Below, in pieces: positions 1-10,707 of a DNA stretch of 64,000 nt; within the stretch, counting starts at the first letter, position 1; each line of letters opens with the position of its first letter. Below the pieces are notes generated by a model, which was not told the origin of the DNA, did no database searches, and saw only the letters and a program-made list of their open reading frames with translations. Source of the DNA: DATENM01 sp045807725 (GTDB lineage Bacteria > Acidobacteriota > Blastocatellia > UBA7656); the NCBI GenBank assembly GCA_045807725.1, contig JBJMGV010000030.1, forward strand, positions 1 to 64,000, given 5' to 3'. The position numbers and the translations under genes were made by a program.

Positions 1-888
<888 letters not shown>

Positions 889-935
889 ATCCGGTTGCTG
901 ATTCCTTTCTGTACGGAGGGTGATTGTGAAAGAAA

Positions 936-941
936 ATTATA
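936..941 (-). promoter_or_regulatory. recA: Extended -10 element of recA
   Basis: On the minus strand the hexamer TATAAT is preceded by TGG, giving an extended -10 (TGnTATAAT). It sits 47 bases upstream of the recA ATG, which implies a leader of about 40 nt. The best -35 candidate (TTAGGG, 18 bp upstream) is poor, as is common with extended -10 promoters. I could not see a GAAC-N4-GTTC type LexA box. Confidence 0.6.
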
Positions 942-984
942 CCATAGAGGCGGGGACGCCCCTAACGATTTCTCCGGCGCGCGA

Positions 985-1115
985 GCAGAAAAAAAGGCAC
1001 CGGTTTCGCCGGTGCCTCTTGGCCCCTCAGGTTGTAATTGGCAAGCATCGTTGGGTGTGATGCTGAATTGTCTATTTCTTGAGCAAGCCCCGTACCACGA
1101 CCTCGATCTTCTGGC
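985..1115 (-). ncRNA. Structured small RNA, copy A, with intrinsic terminator
   Basis: Read on the minus strand, this segment holds a hairpin AGCATC...GATGCT with a C-rich loop (about 1045-1065), a conserved linker containing ACCTGAGGGGCC, and a GC-rich terminator hairpin (GGCACCGG...CCGGTGCC, 996-1016) followed by seven U. A 23-bp block (1014-1036) is identical to 34227-34249, where a second copy has the same hairpin order. The stems differ in sequence between the copies but keep their pairing, which argues for an RNA rather than a protein. There is no convincing ORF in common. It lies just upstream of recA on the same strand. The 5' end is not defined. I do not recognise the family. Confidence 0.65.
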
Positions 1116-1116
1116 T

Positions 1117-1703
1117 TTTGGCCATAAACCCAGAAAAATCGATATCTATTCCGTCTTGTGAGAACCAAAACTCTACTCACGCGATGCGATGATGTCGCCG
1201 ATTTGTCAGTCGGTGAGACAAGAAGCCCAAAATGTTCGCTCTGCCTTCGATACAGAAGAAGAGAAGGCGGACGCCAGCGCGCGATAGGATCATCACGTCA
1301 TAGTCTGGCCGGGAATAATAGACAGCCCGTCACTGATTTCATCTCATACAGGCGTTCGCTTCTGGGGCATACAGCCGGCGGTGACGAGATTGAGCTTGGC
1401 CGCGTACTGCGGAAAGCGGTGAAAAGACCGGAGCGATGGCCACCCGCGTCGGTCAAGAGCGAAGGCAACCCCTTGGCATATATATTGCACAAATGCTTTG
1501 CGGGATCGCAAGGATGCGTTCGCGAGACGTTCTTTATAGGCAAAGATGGCGCGTTGAAGGCGCGCGAAGTTCTTGAAACTTCATTGCAGTCGCAGCGTTT
1601 AAGCGCTTGAATGTCTCGCCCTTTGGTGGAAGGGAACTGGGACATAAGGGCTAAGGATGTGAAAAAAAGCAACCGTTGGGTTGACAAGAAGAGGGTGGAA
1701 GAA
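1117..1703. other. Intergenic region without supported gene
   Basis: Open frames exist here (for example 1158-1610 on the plus strand), but they lack a ribosome binding site, recognisable motifs and typical composition. The region probably holds the promoter of the small RNA on the minus strand and of the gene at 1704 on the plus strand. Confidence 0.4.
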
Positions 1704-2087
1704 ATGAAAAGGAATTTAGCAACAAGAAGTCTACACACGCGCAACCGATTGGCTCAGCCGCGCCAGCAATCATTGTCTGACCCGAATGAGCTGAAGAGTA
1801 TCGTCCGTGATGGGTTGGTGTCCATGAATATGGCCCAGCGCGAAGAGTTCATTCAGACCCTGGAATCTGAGATGCGCCGCGCCAGCCTCAATATGCGCGC
1901 CTATCTAGTGCCGCTCGGCATTCCTGGCCGCAGTCCTGAGGATTTGACGCCGACAGAGGTCGGCCACTTGATCCGTTTTCTCAAGATCAATGTGCCGACG
2001 GCGACGCCGGCCATCGAGAAGGCGATGTCTCGCTACACAGTCTTTGCCGAAAAGGCACAGCAGACACACGACCGGCTCGCCGCTTAA
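1704..2087 (+). CDS. Conserved-looking hypothetical protein, 127 aa
   Basis: I do not recognise a named family. The start at 1704 (MKRNLATRS) is chosen because GGTGGA lies about 6 bases upstream; the frame is open further upstream to 1611 without a better site. The protein is soluble, has no signal peptide or membrane segment, and has an ordered central part with AQREEFIQTLESEMRRA followed by LVPLGIPGRSPEDLTPTEVGHL and a helical C-terminus. The composition and the clear Rho-independent terminator right after it support a real single-gene transcript. Function is unknown. Confidence 0.7.
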   Translation: MKRNLATRSLHTRNRLAQPRQQSLSDPNELKSIVRDGLVSMNMAQREEFIQTLESEMRRASLNMRAYLVPLGIPGRSPEDLTPTEVGHLIRFLKINVPTATPAIEKAMSRYTVFAEKAQQTHDRLAA

Positions 2088-2118
2088 ATCGAGTTGGCCA
2101 CAAAAAGTTCTTTATCGA

Positions 2119-2152
2119 AGCCCGCGCTGCTCGCAAACAGCGCGGGCTTTCT
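2119..2152 (+). terminator. Rho-independent terminator
   Basis: An 11-bp perfect stem AGCCCGCGCTG / CAGCGCGGGCT with an 8-base loop, followed by a T-rich tract. It lies 32 bases after the stop of the 127-aa gene. Confidence 0.85.
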
Positions 2153-2258
2153 GCTTTCTAAAGTCTGTTGCTATCCTGTAGAATTTACCTCCGAAGCGAA
2201 CCATGCGGTTGACGTAATCCTTTCCGCAAACATCGTGTTGTTCATAGTGGTCTTGCGA

Positions 2259-5200
2259 ATGAAGAGGCATCTTTTCGGTATCACACCATTAGCCATAACC
2301 TTGCTGTTTTGCGCACCGACATCGGCGCAGCAGAACGGCGTGACGCCGCCCGACAAGTTGAAGGGCGATGCGACGCCCGCCGCGCTTCGCGTGCAGGAGA
2401 TGTTGGGGCTTCTCAACGCAAGAACACCTGAGGCGAAGGAGAAGGTCAGGCAGAGCCTCAACGACGACAACTGGTACGTGCGCGGAACAGCGGCGAGAAT
2501 CTTGGCCGAGATGGGCGATCCTTCTGCCTCACAATCTGTGCGGCCTCTTCTAAAAGACGACAACTGGTACGTACGGGAATCGGCCCTCGCGGCGCTTGCG
2601 ATGATGAAGGCATCGCCGGACGCGGCCACGCTCGAAACGATGTTCGCGTCGTCCAATCCATACGTGCGGGCGCGGGCGGCTCGCGCTGCCGGCGCGATGA
2701 ACGCCGCCTCGGCAGTCGATTCGCTGATCGGTTTGCTCAAGGATGATGAAGAGATGGTCCGCCGCGCCGCCATTGCCGCGCTGGGTGATTTGAAAGTCGA
2801 AAAAGCCGCCGAGATGATCTTGCCCTCGTTGCAATCCGACTCGCCCGCGTTGCGCAAAGCGGCGGCGGTTGCCTTAGGAAAGATCGGCGTTAAGAATGCG
2901 GCGACGGCCATCGCTTCAGTGTCGAAGACATCAGAGGATTGGGAGTATGCGGCAGCGCTCTACCGGCTCGGCCAGCGCGATGCGCTCAATGCGGTCGCCG
3001 CCGCGCTGCACAGTCCTTATCAAGACGTGCGGTCAGCGGCGCTGCGCGACTTACTGGACTTTGCCGACAATCAAGCATTGCCGGTGATGCTTGAATTCGC
3101 TTCGCCGCAGCCGTCAAGCTCGATAGCGGTTAAGTTAAACGCCAGCGAATCGCTCACCTATCGCCTGTTGATTGCCGAAGGGTTGGCTCGCTTCAGCGGC
3201 GCGGAAGCGCAAGCCGCGCTCATCAAGTTAATCGAAGACCCTGCGCCGCGCGTGCGTTCGGCGGCGGCGGTATCGCTGGTCAAGATGAGCCGCGCCAATC
3301 CTGGAAATGATGAGGTCATCACGGCGCTGGTCGCCGCCTTGCAGCGAGAAAAGCTGCCGCCCGTGCAGACGACTTTGATTGAATCGCTCGCTTCGTTTGA
3401 TCGCTCACACGTGGCGAGCCTCTTGTTGCGGAGCCGAAGCAAGGACGAGAAACTCAGCGAAGTTCAGTTGCAGGCTCTGGCCGCGATGGACGTGACGGCA
3501 GATTCATTAATCTCTCAGCTCAACAGTGGTGATACCGCCGCGCGCACGCTGGCCGCCGACCGCCTGGCGATGCTTGGTGATCCGAAGGCCGTGCCGCCTT
3601 TGATCGAAGCGCTGACCACCGCCAGAGAAGCGCCGGTGCGAGCCAGCGCCGCCGTTGCGCTCGGTTCGCTCAAAGACCGCCGAGCCGTTGACGCGCTAGT
3701 GACGGCGACCAGTTCGCCCGATAAAGATGTGCGTTTGGCGGCTGTCACTTCACTTGGGCTCATCGCGGATCACACCTCTGCGGAAGCGTTGCTCGTCGCG
3801 GCGAAGGATGCTGACCAGCGGGTTCGCAATGCTGCGCTGGTGTCGCTTGCTGCGCTCGGCATCTCCGTCGAACGTTTGAGCGCCGACATCAATCATCCGA
3901 ACTGGCAAACGCGCGCTGCGGCCATCGCTATGCTAGCGCGGCTCGGCGACGCGAAGTCGATGCCTATTCTGGTCGGCGCGTTGAAAGACAGCGACAGCCG
4001 CGTGCGCGTTGAGGCGGCGCGGACGATTGGATTGATGGGTGAGCCAAGGGCGATGGACGCGCTGGTCGGCGCGCTCGGTGATTCAAGCGCGGACGTTCGT
4101 GTCGAAGCGACCGTGGCGCTCGGTCGCTTGAAAGATGCGCAAGCCATCGCGCCGCTCACCGGCTTATTGAATGATCGTGACGCACGCGTAAGCCTCGCGG
4201 CAGCCGAATCGCTCGCGCGTATGCAGGATGCTCGCGCCATTCGCGTTCTGGTCACGTCGCTTGCGGATAATGATTGGCAAGTGCGAGCGCGGGCGGCGCA
4301 GGTGCTGGCGCGCGTGTCTGCTGACGCGCCCATCGAAGAAGCGACGGCTCAGTTGGCAAAGGCCGTCACCGACAAAGACCCGGTCGTGCGCTATTACGCG
4401 GCGGAGGCGCTAACCGGCATAGGCGCGCGAGCCGTGCCGCCGTTGGTTGAAATTCTCCGCACGCCACGCGACCAGGACCGCGAGCGCGCCGCACGCGTTC
4501 TTTGGCGCATTGGCAAGCCGGCAGTCGAGCCGCTCATCGCCTTCATTCAAGACCGCAGCCTGAAGCCGGAGATGCGCGCGGTCGCGGCGCACGCACTCGG
4601 CGTCATCGGCGACGCGAGGGCAACCAGGCCCTTGTTACAGCTATTGCGTGACGAGCGTTATTTTGTGCGCGAGCAGGCCGCTTTCGCGCTCGGTCAGATG
4701 GGCGATGGCGCGGTCGAACAGATACTTGAAATGGCCAGCGCTTCTCAGCCGGCGACGCGCGAAGCCGCCATCGAAGCGCTTGGCCGATTCAATTCGCCGC
4801 AAGCTCTCGCTCGCATCAACGAAGCGACAACCGACGCGAACGCAGGCGTCCGCACGGCGGCGGTGAAGGCGCTGGGGCAGACCGGCAGCGCGCGCGCGGT
4901 CGCGCCTCTTATGACAATGCTGCGTGACGAGTCGAGCGCGATGCGTGCGCAGGCTGCCGCTTCCTTGGCGAAGCTCGGCGACGTGGCCTTGCCGAGCTTG
5001 ACCGGCGCGCTCAAGGACAGCCGCCCGCTGGTTCGCCAGCTCGCCGCTGAAGCGCTCGGCGACATTGGCTCAAAGCAAGCCGTGCCGGCGCTGCTCGATC
5101 TTGTTGCAAGCGATTCATCAGGAGCGCGAGCCGAAGCGGTCGAAGCGCTCGGCAAAATCGGCGACGCCTCGGCGATCCCTGCGATATTGGGAGTGACGCG

Positions 5201-5501
5201 GAATGGCTCCATCGCCGTGCGCAAACGCGGCGTCACGGCGCTTGCGCGCTTTCGTGATCCGCGCGCCGTCGATGCGCTGGTCGCATCGCTCGCCGACCGT
5301 GACGAGGAAGTCAGGCAGAGCGCTGCGGCAGGGCTTGCAGAAGTCGGTGACGCGCACGTCGTCGCGCCGCTTGAACAGATCGCTGACGCGGACCCCAGCA
5401 GCGATGTGCGCGCGGCGGCGGCGGCGGCAATACAGCGGATTCGCGCGCAGAACCGCGCCCCGCAAGATAAAGCGGCAGAGCCGAAAGGCACGCGTCAGTA
5501 A
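2259..5501 (+). CDS. Secreted HEAT-repeat protein, 1080 aa
   Basis: The frame is open from 2094, but the ATG at 2259 begins a clear signal peptide (MKRHLFGITPLAITLLFCAP, cleavage likely after TSA before QQ). The mature protein consists almost entirely of about 31-residue HEAT / PBS-lyase-type helical repeats. Each carries the pattern VR..AA.ALG..GD..A...L...L.D, with recurring sequences such as DDNWYVR, DSRVRVEAARTIG and DRDEEVRQSAAAGLAE. Such alpha-solenoids act as protein-binding scaffolds; the partner is unknown. The very regular repeat explains the long shadow ORFs on the opposite strand. It is followed after 56 bp by two lipoprotein genes on the same strand, possibly one envelope-related unit. 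No enzymatic motif is visible. Confidence 0.9.
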   Translation: MKRHLFGITPLAITLLFCAPTSAQQNGVTPPDKLKGDATPAALRVQEMLGLLNARTPEAKEKVRQSLNDDNWYVRGTAARILAEMGDPSASQSVRPLLKDDNWYVRESALAALAMMKASPDAATLETMFASSNPYVRARAARAAGAMNAASAVDSLIGLLKDDEEMVRRAAIAALGDLKVEKAAEMILPSLQSDSPALRKAAAVALGKIGVKNAATAIASVSKTSEDWEYAAALYRLGQRDALNAVAAALHSPYQDVRSAALRDLLDFADNQALPVMLEFASPQPSSSIAVKLNASESLTYRLLIAEGLARFSGAEAQAALIKLIEDPAPRVRSAAAVSLVKMSRANPGNDEVITALVAALQREKLPPVQTTLIESLASFDRSHVASLLLRSRSKDEKLSEVQLQALAAMDVTADSLISQLNSGDTAARTLAADRLAMLGDPKAVPPLIEALTTAREAPVRASAAVALGSLKDRRAVDALVTATSSPDKDVRLAAVTSLGLIADHTSAEALLVAAKDADQRVRNAALVSLAALGISVERLSADINHPNWQTRAAAIAMLARLGDAKSMPILVGALKDSDSRVRVEAARTIGLMGEPRAMDALVGALGDSSADVRVEATVALGRLKDAQAIAPLTGLLNDRDARVSLAAAESLARMQDARAIRVLVTSLADNDWQVRARAAQVLARVSADAPIEEATAQLAKAVTDKDPVVRYYAAEALTGIGARAVPPLVEILRTPRDQDRERAARVLWRIGKPAVEPLIAFIQDRSLKPEMRAVAAHALGVIGDARATRPLLQLLRDERYFVREQAAFALGQMGDGAVEQILEMASASQPATREAAIEALGRFNSPQALARINEATTDANAGVRTAAVKALGQTGSARAVAPLMTMLRDESSAMRAQAAASLAKLGDVALPSLTGALKDSRPLVRQLAAEALGDIGSKQAVPALLDLVASDSSGARAEAVEALGKIGDASAIPAILGVTRNGSIAVRKRGVTALARFRDPRAVDALVASLADRDEEVRQSAAAGLAEVGDAHVVAPLEQIADADPSSDVRAAAAAAIQRIRAQNRAPQDKAAEPKGTRQ

Positions 5502-5557
5502 GTCGCAATCCTGGCTCACGTTGGATTTTCATCTTCAGGTTATAAGAGACGGAATAA

Positions 5558-6112
5558 ATGAATCGAATAACAACGACGCTCTTCGCCAGCCTTTTGGCGT
5601 TAATGCTTGGCGGTTGCGCCGGGCCGGCTAATGAAGTGAATCGCGCGTCGCAAAATGAGGCGACGCTATCTAACGTCGCGGCGACCGGGAATCGCAATCA
5701 ACGTGCGGCGAACGCCAATCTCAATTCCTCACCTTCATCGGCGAACAGCAACAGCAATACGACGGAGGGCAGCGCGGTTGACTCATCGAAGCTGGTCGGC
5801 ACATACAACTTGAATCAGATTCAAAAAGGTGGCGTGACGACGATGATGAGCACGGCCAAAGTTCAAATCGTCTTTACCGCTGATGGCCGCTACAGCCGTT
5901 CCATCGAGGCAAAGGGAAAGATGGTTCACAACGAATCCGGTCAGTTCAGCGTCGCCGGCGACAAGCTCACCTTCAGCGTGGTGCTGACCGGCAAGACGAT
6001 CAACCCGAAACCAAAAATCAAGGACTACACCGTCACCCTTTCGCCTGACGGGCGAGAGTTGAAGCTGACTTCGCCGACCGGCGAAACGGCGGTCTTTAAC
6101 CGCGCGACCTAA
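5558..6112 (+). CDS. Putative lipoprotein, 184 aa
   Basis: The N-terminus MNRITTTLFASLLALMLGGC ends in a lipobox (LGGC, Cys20), so it is probably a membrane-anchored lipoprotein. Residues about 25-75 are a low-complexity linker rich in Asn, Ser and Ala, typical of acidobacterial lipoproteins. The C-terminal 110 residues form a small beta domain starting SKLVGTYNLNQ and ending LTSPTGETAVFNR, with the alternating pattern of lipocalin-like barrels. Function is unknown. The next gene, 16 bp downstream, encodes a similar type of protein, so the two are probably co-transcribed. Confidence 0.8.
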   Translation: MNRITTTLFASLLALMLGGCAGPANEVNRASQNEATLSNVAATGNRNQRAANANLNSSPSSANSNSNTTEGSAVDSSKLVGTYNLNQIQKGGVTTMMSTAKVQIVFTADGRYSRSIEAKGKMVHNESGQFSVAGDKLTFSVVLTGKTINPKPKIKDYTVTLSPDGRELKLTSPTGETAVFNRAT

Positions 6113-6128
6113 AGACGCGCTCCCCTGA

Positions 6129-6587
6129 ATGACGAGACGGTTGCCCTTTCTTCTTGTGCTGTGCGCGGCGCTGATGTGGGTGGCGTCGTGCGGGACGGCG
6201 CGTCCGCAGACCGGCAACGTCGCCTGGGTCGCAAGCACGGGCGAAGCAATCGAAGATTCGGGGCGTCGCCTGTCCGGCGATTACCTCGTCCGCGCGATCA
6301 CAGACGATTATACTCAACGTGCCGTGCAAGCGCCGCCGCGCTGGTCGTTCAGCTTCAAGGACGATGGCTCTTTTCAAAGTGAGCGCGAGGCGGGCGGTGT
6401 GATGCGCGTTGAAGCGGGCAGCTACCTCATTAGCGCACAGGGCGCGCTCGTCCTATTTGTTGAAACGGTTGGCGGCAATGCGCTCAGCGACGCGCGCAAC
6501 GAGCTTTATCAAATCGAATCGCAAACCGACAGCGAATTGCATCTGAGGAGCAACGGCTCGATGGCCATAGTGTTGCGCAAAAAGTGA
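6129..6587 (+). CDS. Putative lipoprotein, 152 aa
   Basis: It starts MTRRLPFLLVLCAALMWVASC, giving a lipobox ending at Cys21. The mature part (residues 48-150) resembles the C-terminal beta domain of the upstream lipoprotein in layout: an initial LSGDYLVRAI strand, then FSFKDDGSFQSER and MRVEAGSYLIS, ending in LHLRSNGSMAIVLRKK. I infer a small beta-barrel or lipocalin-like fold of unknown ligand. It lies 16 bp after the preceding lipoprotein gene in the same orientation. Confidence 0.75.
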   Translation: MTRRLPFLLVLCAALMWVASCGTARPQTGNVAWVASTGEAIEDSGRRLSGDYLVRAITDDYTQRAVQAPPRWSFSFKDDGSFQSEREAGGVMRVEAGSYLISAQGALVLFVETVGGNALSDARNELYQIESQTDSELHLRSNGSMAIVLRKK

Positions 6588-6843
6588 CGGCGAGGGCGGA
6601 TCAAACCGTCAGTCAAGCGAGTGTTGAGCAGGCCGGATGGTTGCGCTACTGACGCAGTCGATGGCCGCCTCCGCATTCGCAATAAATCTTTTACAATTGC
6701 AGGCGGCGAGATTTGGATTTCGCCTTTTCGGGTTTAAGTGATTAGGTTATTATTGGCGTAGCTGTCAGTCACCTCATCCGAGGTCTCATAGCAAACCAAG
6801 AGCCGGTGGCTCTGAACCTAGTTGATGGAGAGGGGTTATCGCA

Positions 6844-7305
6844 ATGCGCGCCTATGATGGTATAAAGGCGGAGCGCGGGCGCGAGGTCACGCTTGAGACG
6901 CCCGACTTTCTAGAGCAGGCCCGTCAGTTACTATCCAAAAGCATCCCGGTCGAGTTGCGTATGAGCGGCAGCAGCATGAGTCCGGCCATCGAAGATGGCG
7001 ATGTGGTGACGGTCGAGCCGATCACTGGCGACCCTATACGCCAGGGCGACATCGTGCTCTATCAGAGCCGCTATGACACTGCCGTCATCCACCGCGTTGT
7101 GCGCCTTGATCGCTCGTCGCCGGAGAAGTTCATCCTGACGCGCGGCGATTCGGCGGCGCAAAACGACCTGCCGATTCCGCTGCACCGCATTCTGGGCCGC
7201 GTTAAGCTGGTCGAGCGCGCCGGCGAACGCATCAAGGTGGTGCGCCCGCGTCGCGGCTTCCTGCATATTGTCTTTGGCTGGTTCGAGAAGCTGAAATTCT
7301 GGTAA
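6844..7305 (+). CDS. S24/S26-family peptidase, SipW-like (Ser-His type)
   Basis: This 153-aa protein contains the S26 signature SMSPAI (nucleophile Ser within MSGSSMSPAIEDGD, residues about 40-53), the QGDIVLYQ strand, the AVIHRVVR segment with His where bacterial LepB has the general-base Lys, and the TRGDSAAQND box. Ser-His S26 peptidases are the archaeal/SipW-like signal peptidases. There is no N-terminal membrane anchor, but the C-terminus (FLHIVFGWFEKLKFW) is hydrophobic and could associate with membrane. The start codon has GGAGAGG 12 bases upstream. It may process signal peptides of a special substrate class, but none is encoded next to it. Confidence 0.75.
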   Translation: MRAYDGIKAERGREVTLETPDFLEQARQLLSKSIPVELRMSGSSMSPAIEDGDVVTVEPITGDPIRQGDIVLYQSRYDTAVIHRVVRLDRSSPEKFILTRGDSAAQNDLPIPLHRILGRVKLVERAGERIKVVRPRRGFLHIVFGWFEKLKFW

Positions 7306-7310
7306 TCGAT

Positions 7311-8171
7311 TCACCCTTGCGCCGTCAGGCGTCCCGCCAGCAGCAGGGCAATCAATAATAATCCGAGCGCGAGACGGTAGCCGACAAACAGGTAGGTCGT
7401 GTGCCGCTTCAGGTAGTTCAGCAGAAAGGCAATCGAGAGATAGCCGCTGAGGCCGGCGACCACAGTCGCAACGCCAAGGCTTGCCCAGCCCCCGCTGACA
7501 GAATGGAGCGCCTTCGGTAGCTCCAGCAAGCCGCTCGCGGCGATGGCCGGGATCGATAGCAGGAACGAAAAGCGCGCCGCTGCTTCGCGCGTCAGCCCCG
7601 AAAACAGGCCACCGCAGATGGTCGAGCCGGAACGCGAGAAGCCCGGAATCAGCGCGAAGACCTGCGCGACGCCGACCGCGATAGCATCGCCTGACTTGAT
7701 GGTTTCAAGGTCACGCTTCTGCTTACCGACGATTTCGGCAACGATCAGCAGGAGGGCGACAAAGATGACGCCGAAGGTGATGACGCGCAGGTCTTTGGTG
7801 AACGGCCCTTCGATGATGCGCTTAAGCGCGAGTCCGAGCACGGCCACCGGCAACGTGCCGATGATAATGAGCCAGCCGAGCCACGCGTTCTGCTTGTCAG
7901 TCTTCGTGATGGGGCGTTTCTTGAGTATGCCGAGGTTGGCCGTGACGAAGCCGCGAATGATGTCGATGATTTCACCCCGGAAGTAAATGATGACGGCCAG
8001 CAGCGTGCCGAGCTGGATAACGGCAATGAAAGCCGTCCAGTCTTCGGGATGATTGGGATCGATAACGTTGAGCAGGTGGCCGGCAATGGTGAGGTGGGCC
8101 GTGCTGCTGATGGGAATAAATTCCGTGAGGCCCTGAATCAATCCCAGTAGGATGGCTTTAATGATGGTCAT
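7311..8171 (-). CDS. uppP: Undecaprenyl-diphosphatase UppP
   Basis: UppP dephosphorylates undecaprenyl pyrophosphate at the membrane, recycling the lipid carrier for peptidoglycan and O-antigen synthesis and conferring bacitracin tolerance. The 286-aa length fits the family. The two diagnostic motifs are present: GLTEFIPISSTAHL near residue 14-27 and ALIPGFSRSGSTICGG in the middle. Multiple hydrophobic segments follow. The start at 8171 gives MTIIKAILLGLIQGLTEF, the normal family N-terminus. It is convergent with the S26 peptidase gene, with only 5 bp between their stops. Confidence 0.96.
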   Translation of the reverse strand: MTIIKAILLGLIQGLTEFIPISSTAHLTIAGHLLNVIDPNHPEDWTAFIAVIQLGTLLAVIIYFRGEIIDIIRGFVTANLGILKKRPITKTDKQNAWLGWLIIIGTLPVAVLGLALKRIIEGPFTKDLRVITFGVIFVALLLIVAEIVGKQKRDLETIKSGDAIAVGVAQVFALIPGFSRSGSTICGGLFSGLTREAAARFSFLLSIPAIAASGLLELPKALHSVSGGWASLGVATVVAGLSGYLSIAFLLNYLKRHTTYLFVGYRLALGLLLIALLLAGRLTAQG

Positions 8172-8291
8172 TCGCTAGAGTTCCCCTTCACTGGTAGAAT
8201 CAACAATCGAGTGAGTCTAGTGATTGTGAAGCGCGACTGTCAACGCGATGCTTGTTAAGCGGCGGATAGTCGTCGAGAGGGCGATTGACGA

Positions 8292-8489
8292 ATGAGCAAA
8301 GAAGGGAATCGTGGACTGAAACTTTTCCTGGAGTTGTGGCTGCTGATCGCGTTGCTGGCCGGATTTAATTTTTATATGTACGCTGATGGCGGCGAGAAAA
8401 AGTTCCTGGTCATGGGGATTGGCACGGTCGTCGCCTTCGTCGCCTTCGGATTGTTTTATCTGCTGTACGTGCGCAAAGGCGAAAGGTAA
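8292..8489 (+). CDS. Small two-helix membrane protein, 65 aa
   Basis: The protein MSKEGNRGLKLFLELWLLIA... has two predicted membrane helices (about residues 10-28 and 38-58) joined by a short YADGGEKKF loop, and ends in RKGER. No family is recognised. It is transcribed divergently from uppP and lies just upstream of the tRNA-Phe promoter. Confidence 0.6.
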   Translation: MSKEGNRGLKLFLELWLLIALLAGFNFYMYADGGEKKFLVMGIGTVVAFVAFGLFYLLYVRKGER

Positions 8490-8490
8490 G

Positions 8491-8520
8491 TTGACAGGCC
8501 CGCGAGGCGTTGATTATATT
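8491..8520 (+). promoter_or_regulatory. Promoter of tRNA-Phe
   Basis: TTGACA at 8491-8496 and TATATT at 8515-8520 with an 18-bp spacer form a strong sigma-70-type promoter. The predicted transcription start near 8527 is about 30 bases before the mature tRNA 5' end. Confidence 0.75.
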
Positions 8521-8557
8521 GTCGTTTTGGTTTGACAGTAAATAGCCAACCGAGAAC

Positions 8558-9892
<1,335 letters not shown>

Positions 9893-9900
<8 letters not shown>

Positions 9901-10129
9901 GCCTCTCTTTCCCCTTTCTCGTTTTGGTATCGTTTGCCCTCACAAGCAAGTCACCAGGCTGACAGCTCAGTGCTCCACAGATGCGGTCAAGCGCATCCAT
10001 GCTTAACCTGCCAACCTTGCCCCTACTCAGATTCCAGACGGTTGCGTACCTTACCCCGGTCTGCTTTGCAAGCCAGTACAGCGTCCTGTTCTGTTCTTGT
10101 AGCACCTCATGCAAGTGAATTCTTATCAT
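9893..10129 (-). CDS. XRE/Cro-CI family regulator, 78 aa
   Basis: A single helix-turn-helix of the Cro/CI type occupies residues about 10-60 (LYWLAKQTGVRYATVWNLSRGK), followed by LDRICGALSCQPGDLLVR, typical of small phage and plasmid repressors. The start codon at 10129 coincides with the predicted transcription start of a strong promoter, so the mRNA may be leaderless, as with CI-type repressors. Its stop overlaps the integrase start by 8 bp, so this regulator and the integrase form one operon and it probably controls integrase expression. Confidence 0.88.
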
Positions 10130-10135
10130 AGGTGT

Positions 10136-10164
10136 ATTATACCTTAATCGTATATATACTGCAA
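10136..10164 (-). promoter_or_regulatory. Promoter of xre-int operon
   Basis: On the minus strand TTGCAG (10159-10164) and TATAAT (10136-10141) are separated by exactly 17 bp. The spacer contains the palindrome GTATATATAC at 10150-10159, a candidate repressor site. The predicted start of transcription is at or next to the ATG of the XRE gene. Confidence 0.75.
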
Positions 10165-10434
10165 ATGGATATATACATCTTATCTGTGCTGTAGCGGTAT
10201 TGAGCCTCCGTACATTAAATTCCAGGGCAGGGAAACGAGATAAACGAAATAAACGAAACTATGTCTGCGGGGAGACGGTGAGCGCGCCTCGTGCCCATGT
10301 GAGTGGGGCTTCACTTAAGGCTAGGCAGATACCTGATAAAGACGCTTGTGCACGCGTGCCACCGAGTCTAGAAGGTGTTGCGCGTGATTTTTAATTCGCC
10401 TGCAAGCTAGGTCTGCCCTATATGGGAGTAAACG

Positions 10435-10707
10435 ATGAGCAGCGGTGTGCGGGAGCGCAGGGGCAAGGCTAAACCTGACTCGTCCGGTGACAGGAAGACA
10501 GGAGCGAATCTAAGATTTGTCGGTGCTGGCGCGCGCAGCGAGGTTGCACCCTGCTTGCGGCGATTCTCAGAGGCCAAAACCCATGCAAACAGTGGAATGG
10601 TTGCATCGCAGTTGCGCGCCGTAGCTCTACAAGTTGCTGACTCGAATACAGCCATATTCATGGGTTGCTCTAAGCGTAGAAGCGGAGCGCGGAAGGCACC
10701 CCCATAG
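10435..10707 (+). CDS. Weakly supported ORF, 90 aa
   Basis: The only support is a good ribosome binding site (GGGAG, 7 bases before ATG). The product is basic and low in hydrophobic residues, with no recognisable motif, and its 3' end overlaps the convergent gene at 10670 by 38 bp. The rest of the 10165-10669 interval shows nothing else I can support. Confidence 0.25.
   Translation: MSSGVRERRGKAKPDSSGDRKTGANLRFVGAGARSEVAPCLRRFSEAKTHANSGMVASQLRAVALQVADSNTAIFMGCSKRRSGARKAPP

Noticed and set aside
1158..1610. 150-aa open frame on the plus strand upstream of the 127-aa gene
   Set aside because: No ribosome binding site, irregular composition with many Arg/Ser and no motif. It overlaps the promoter side of the small RNA.
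2094..2258. N-terminal extension of the HEAT protein
   Set aside because: The extension overlaps the terminator at 2119-2152, and the ATG at 2259 starts a typical signal peptide.
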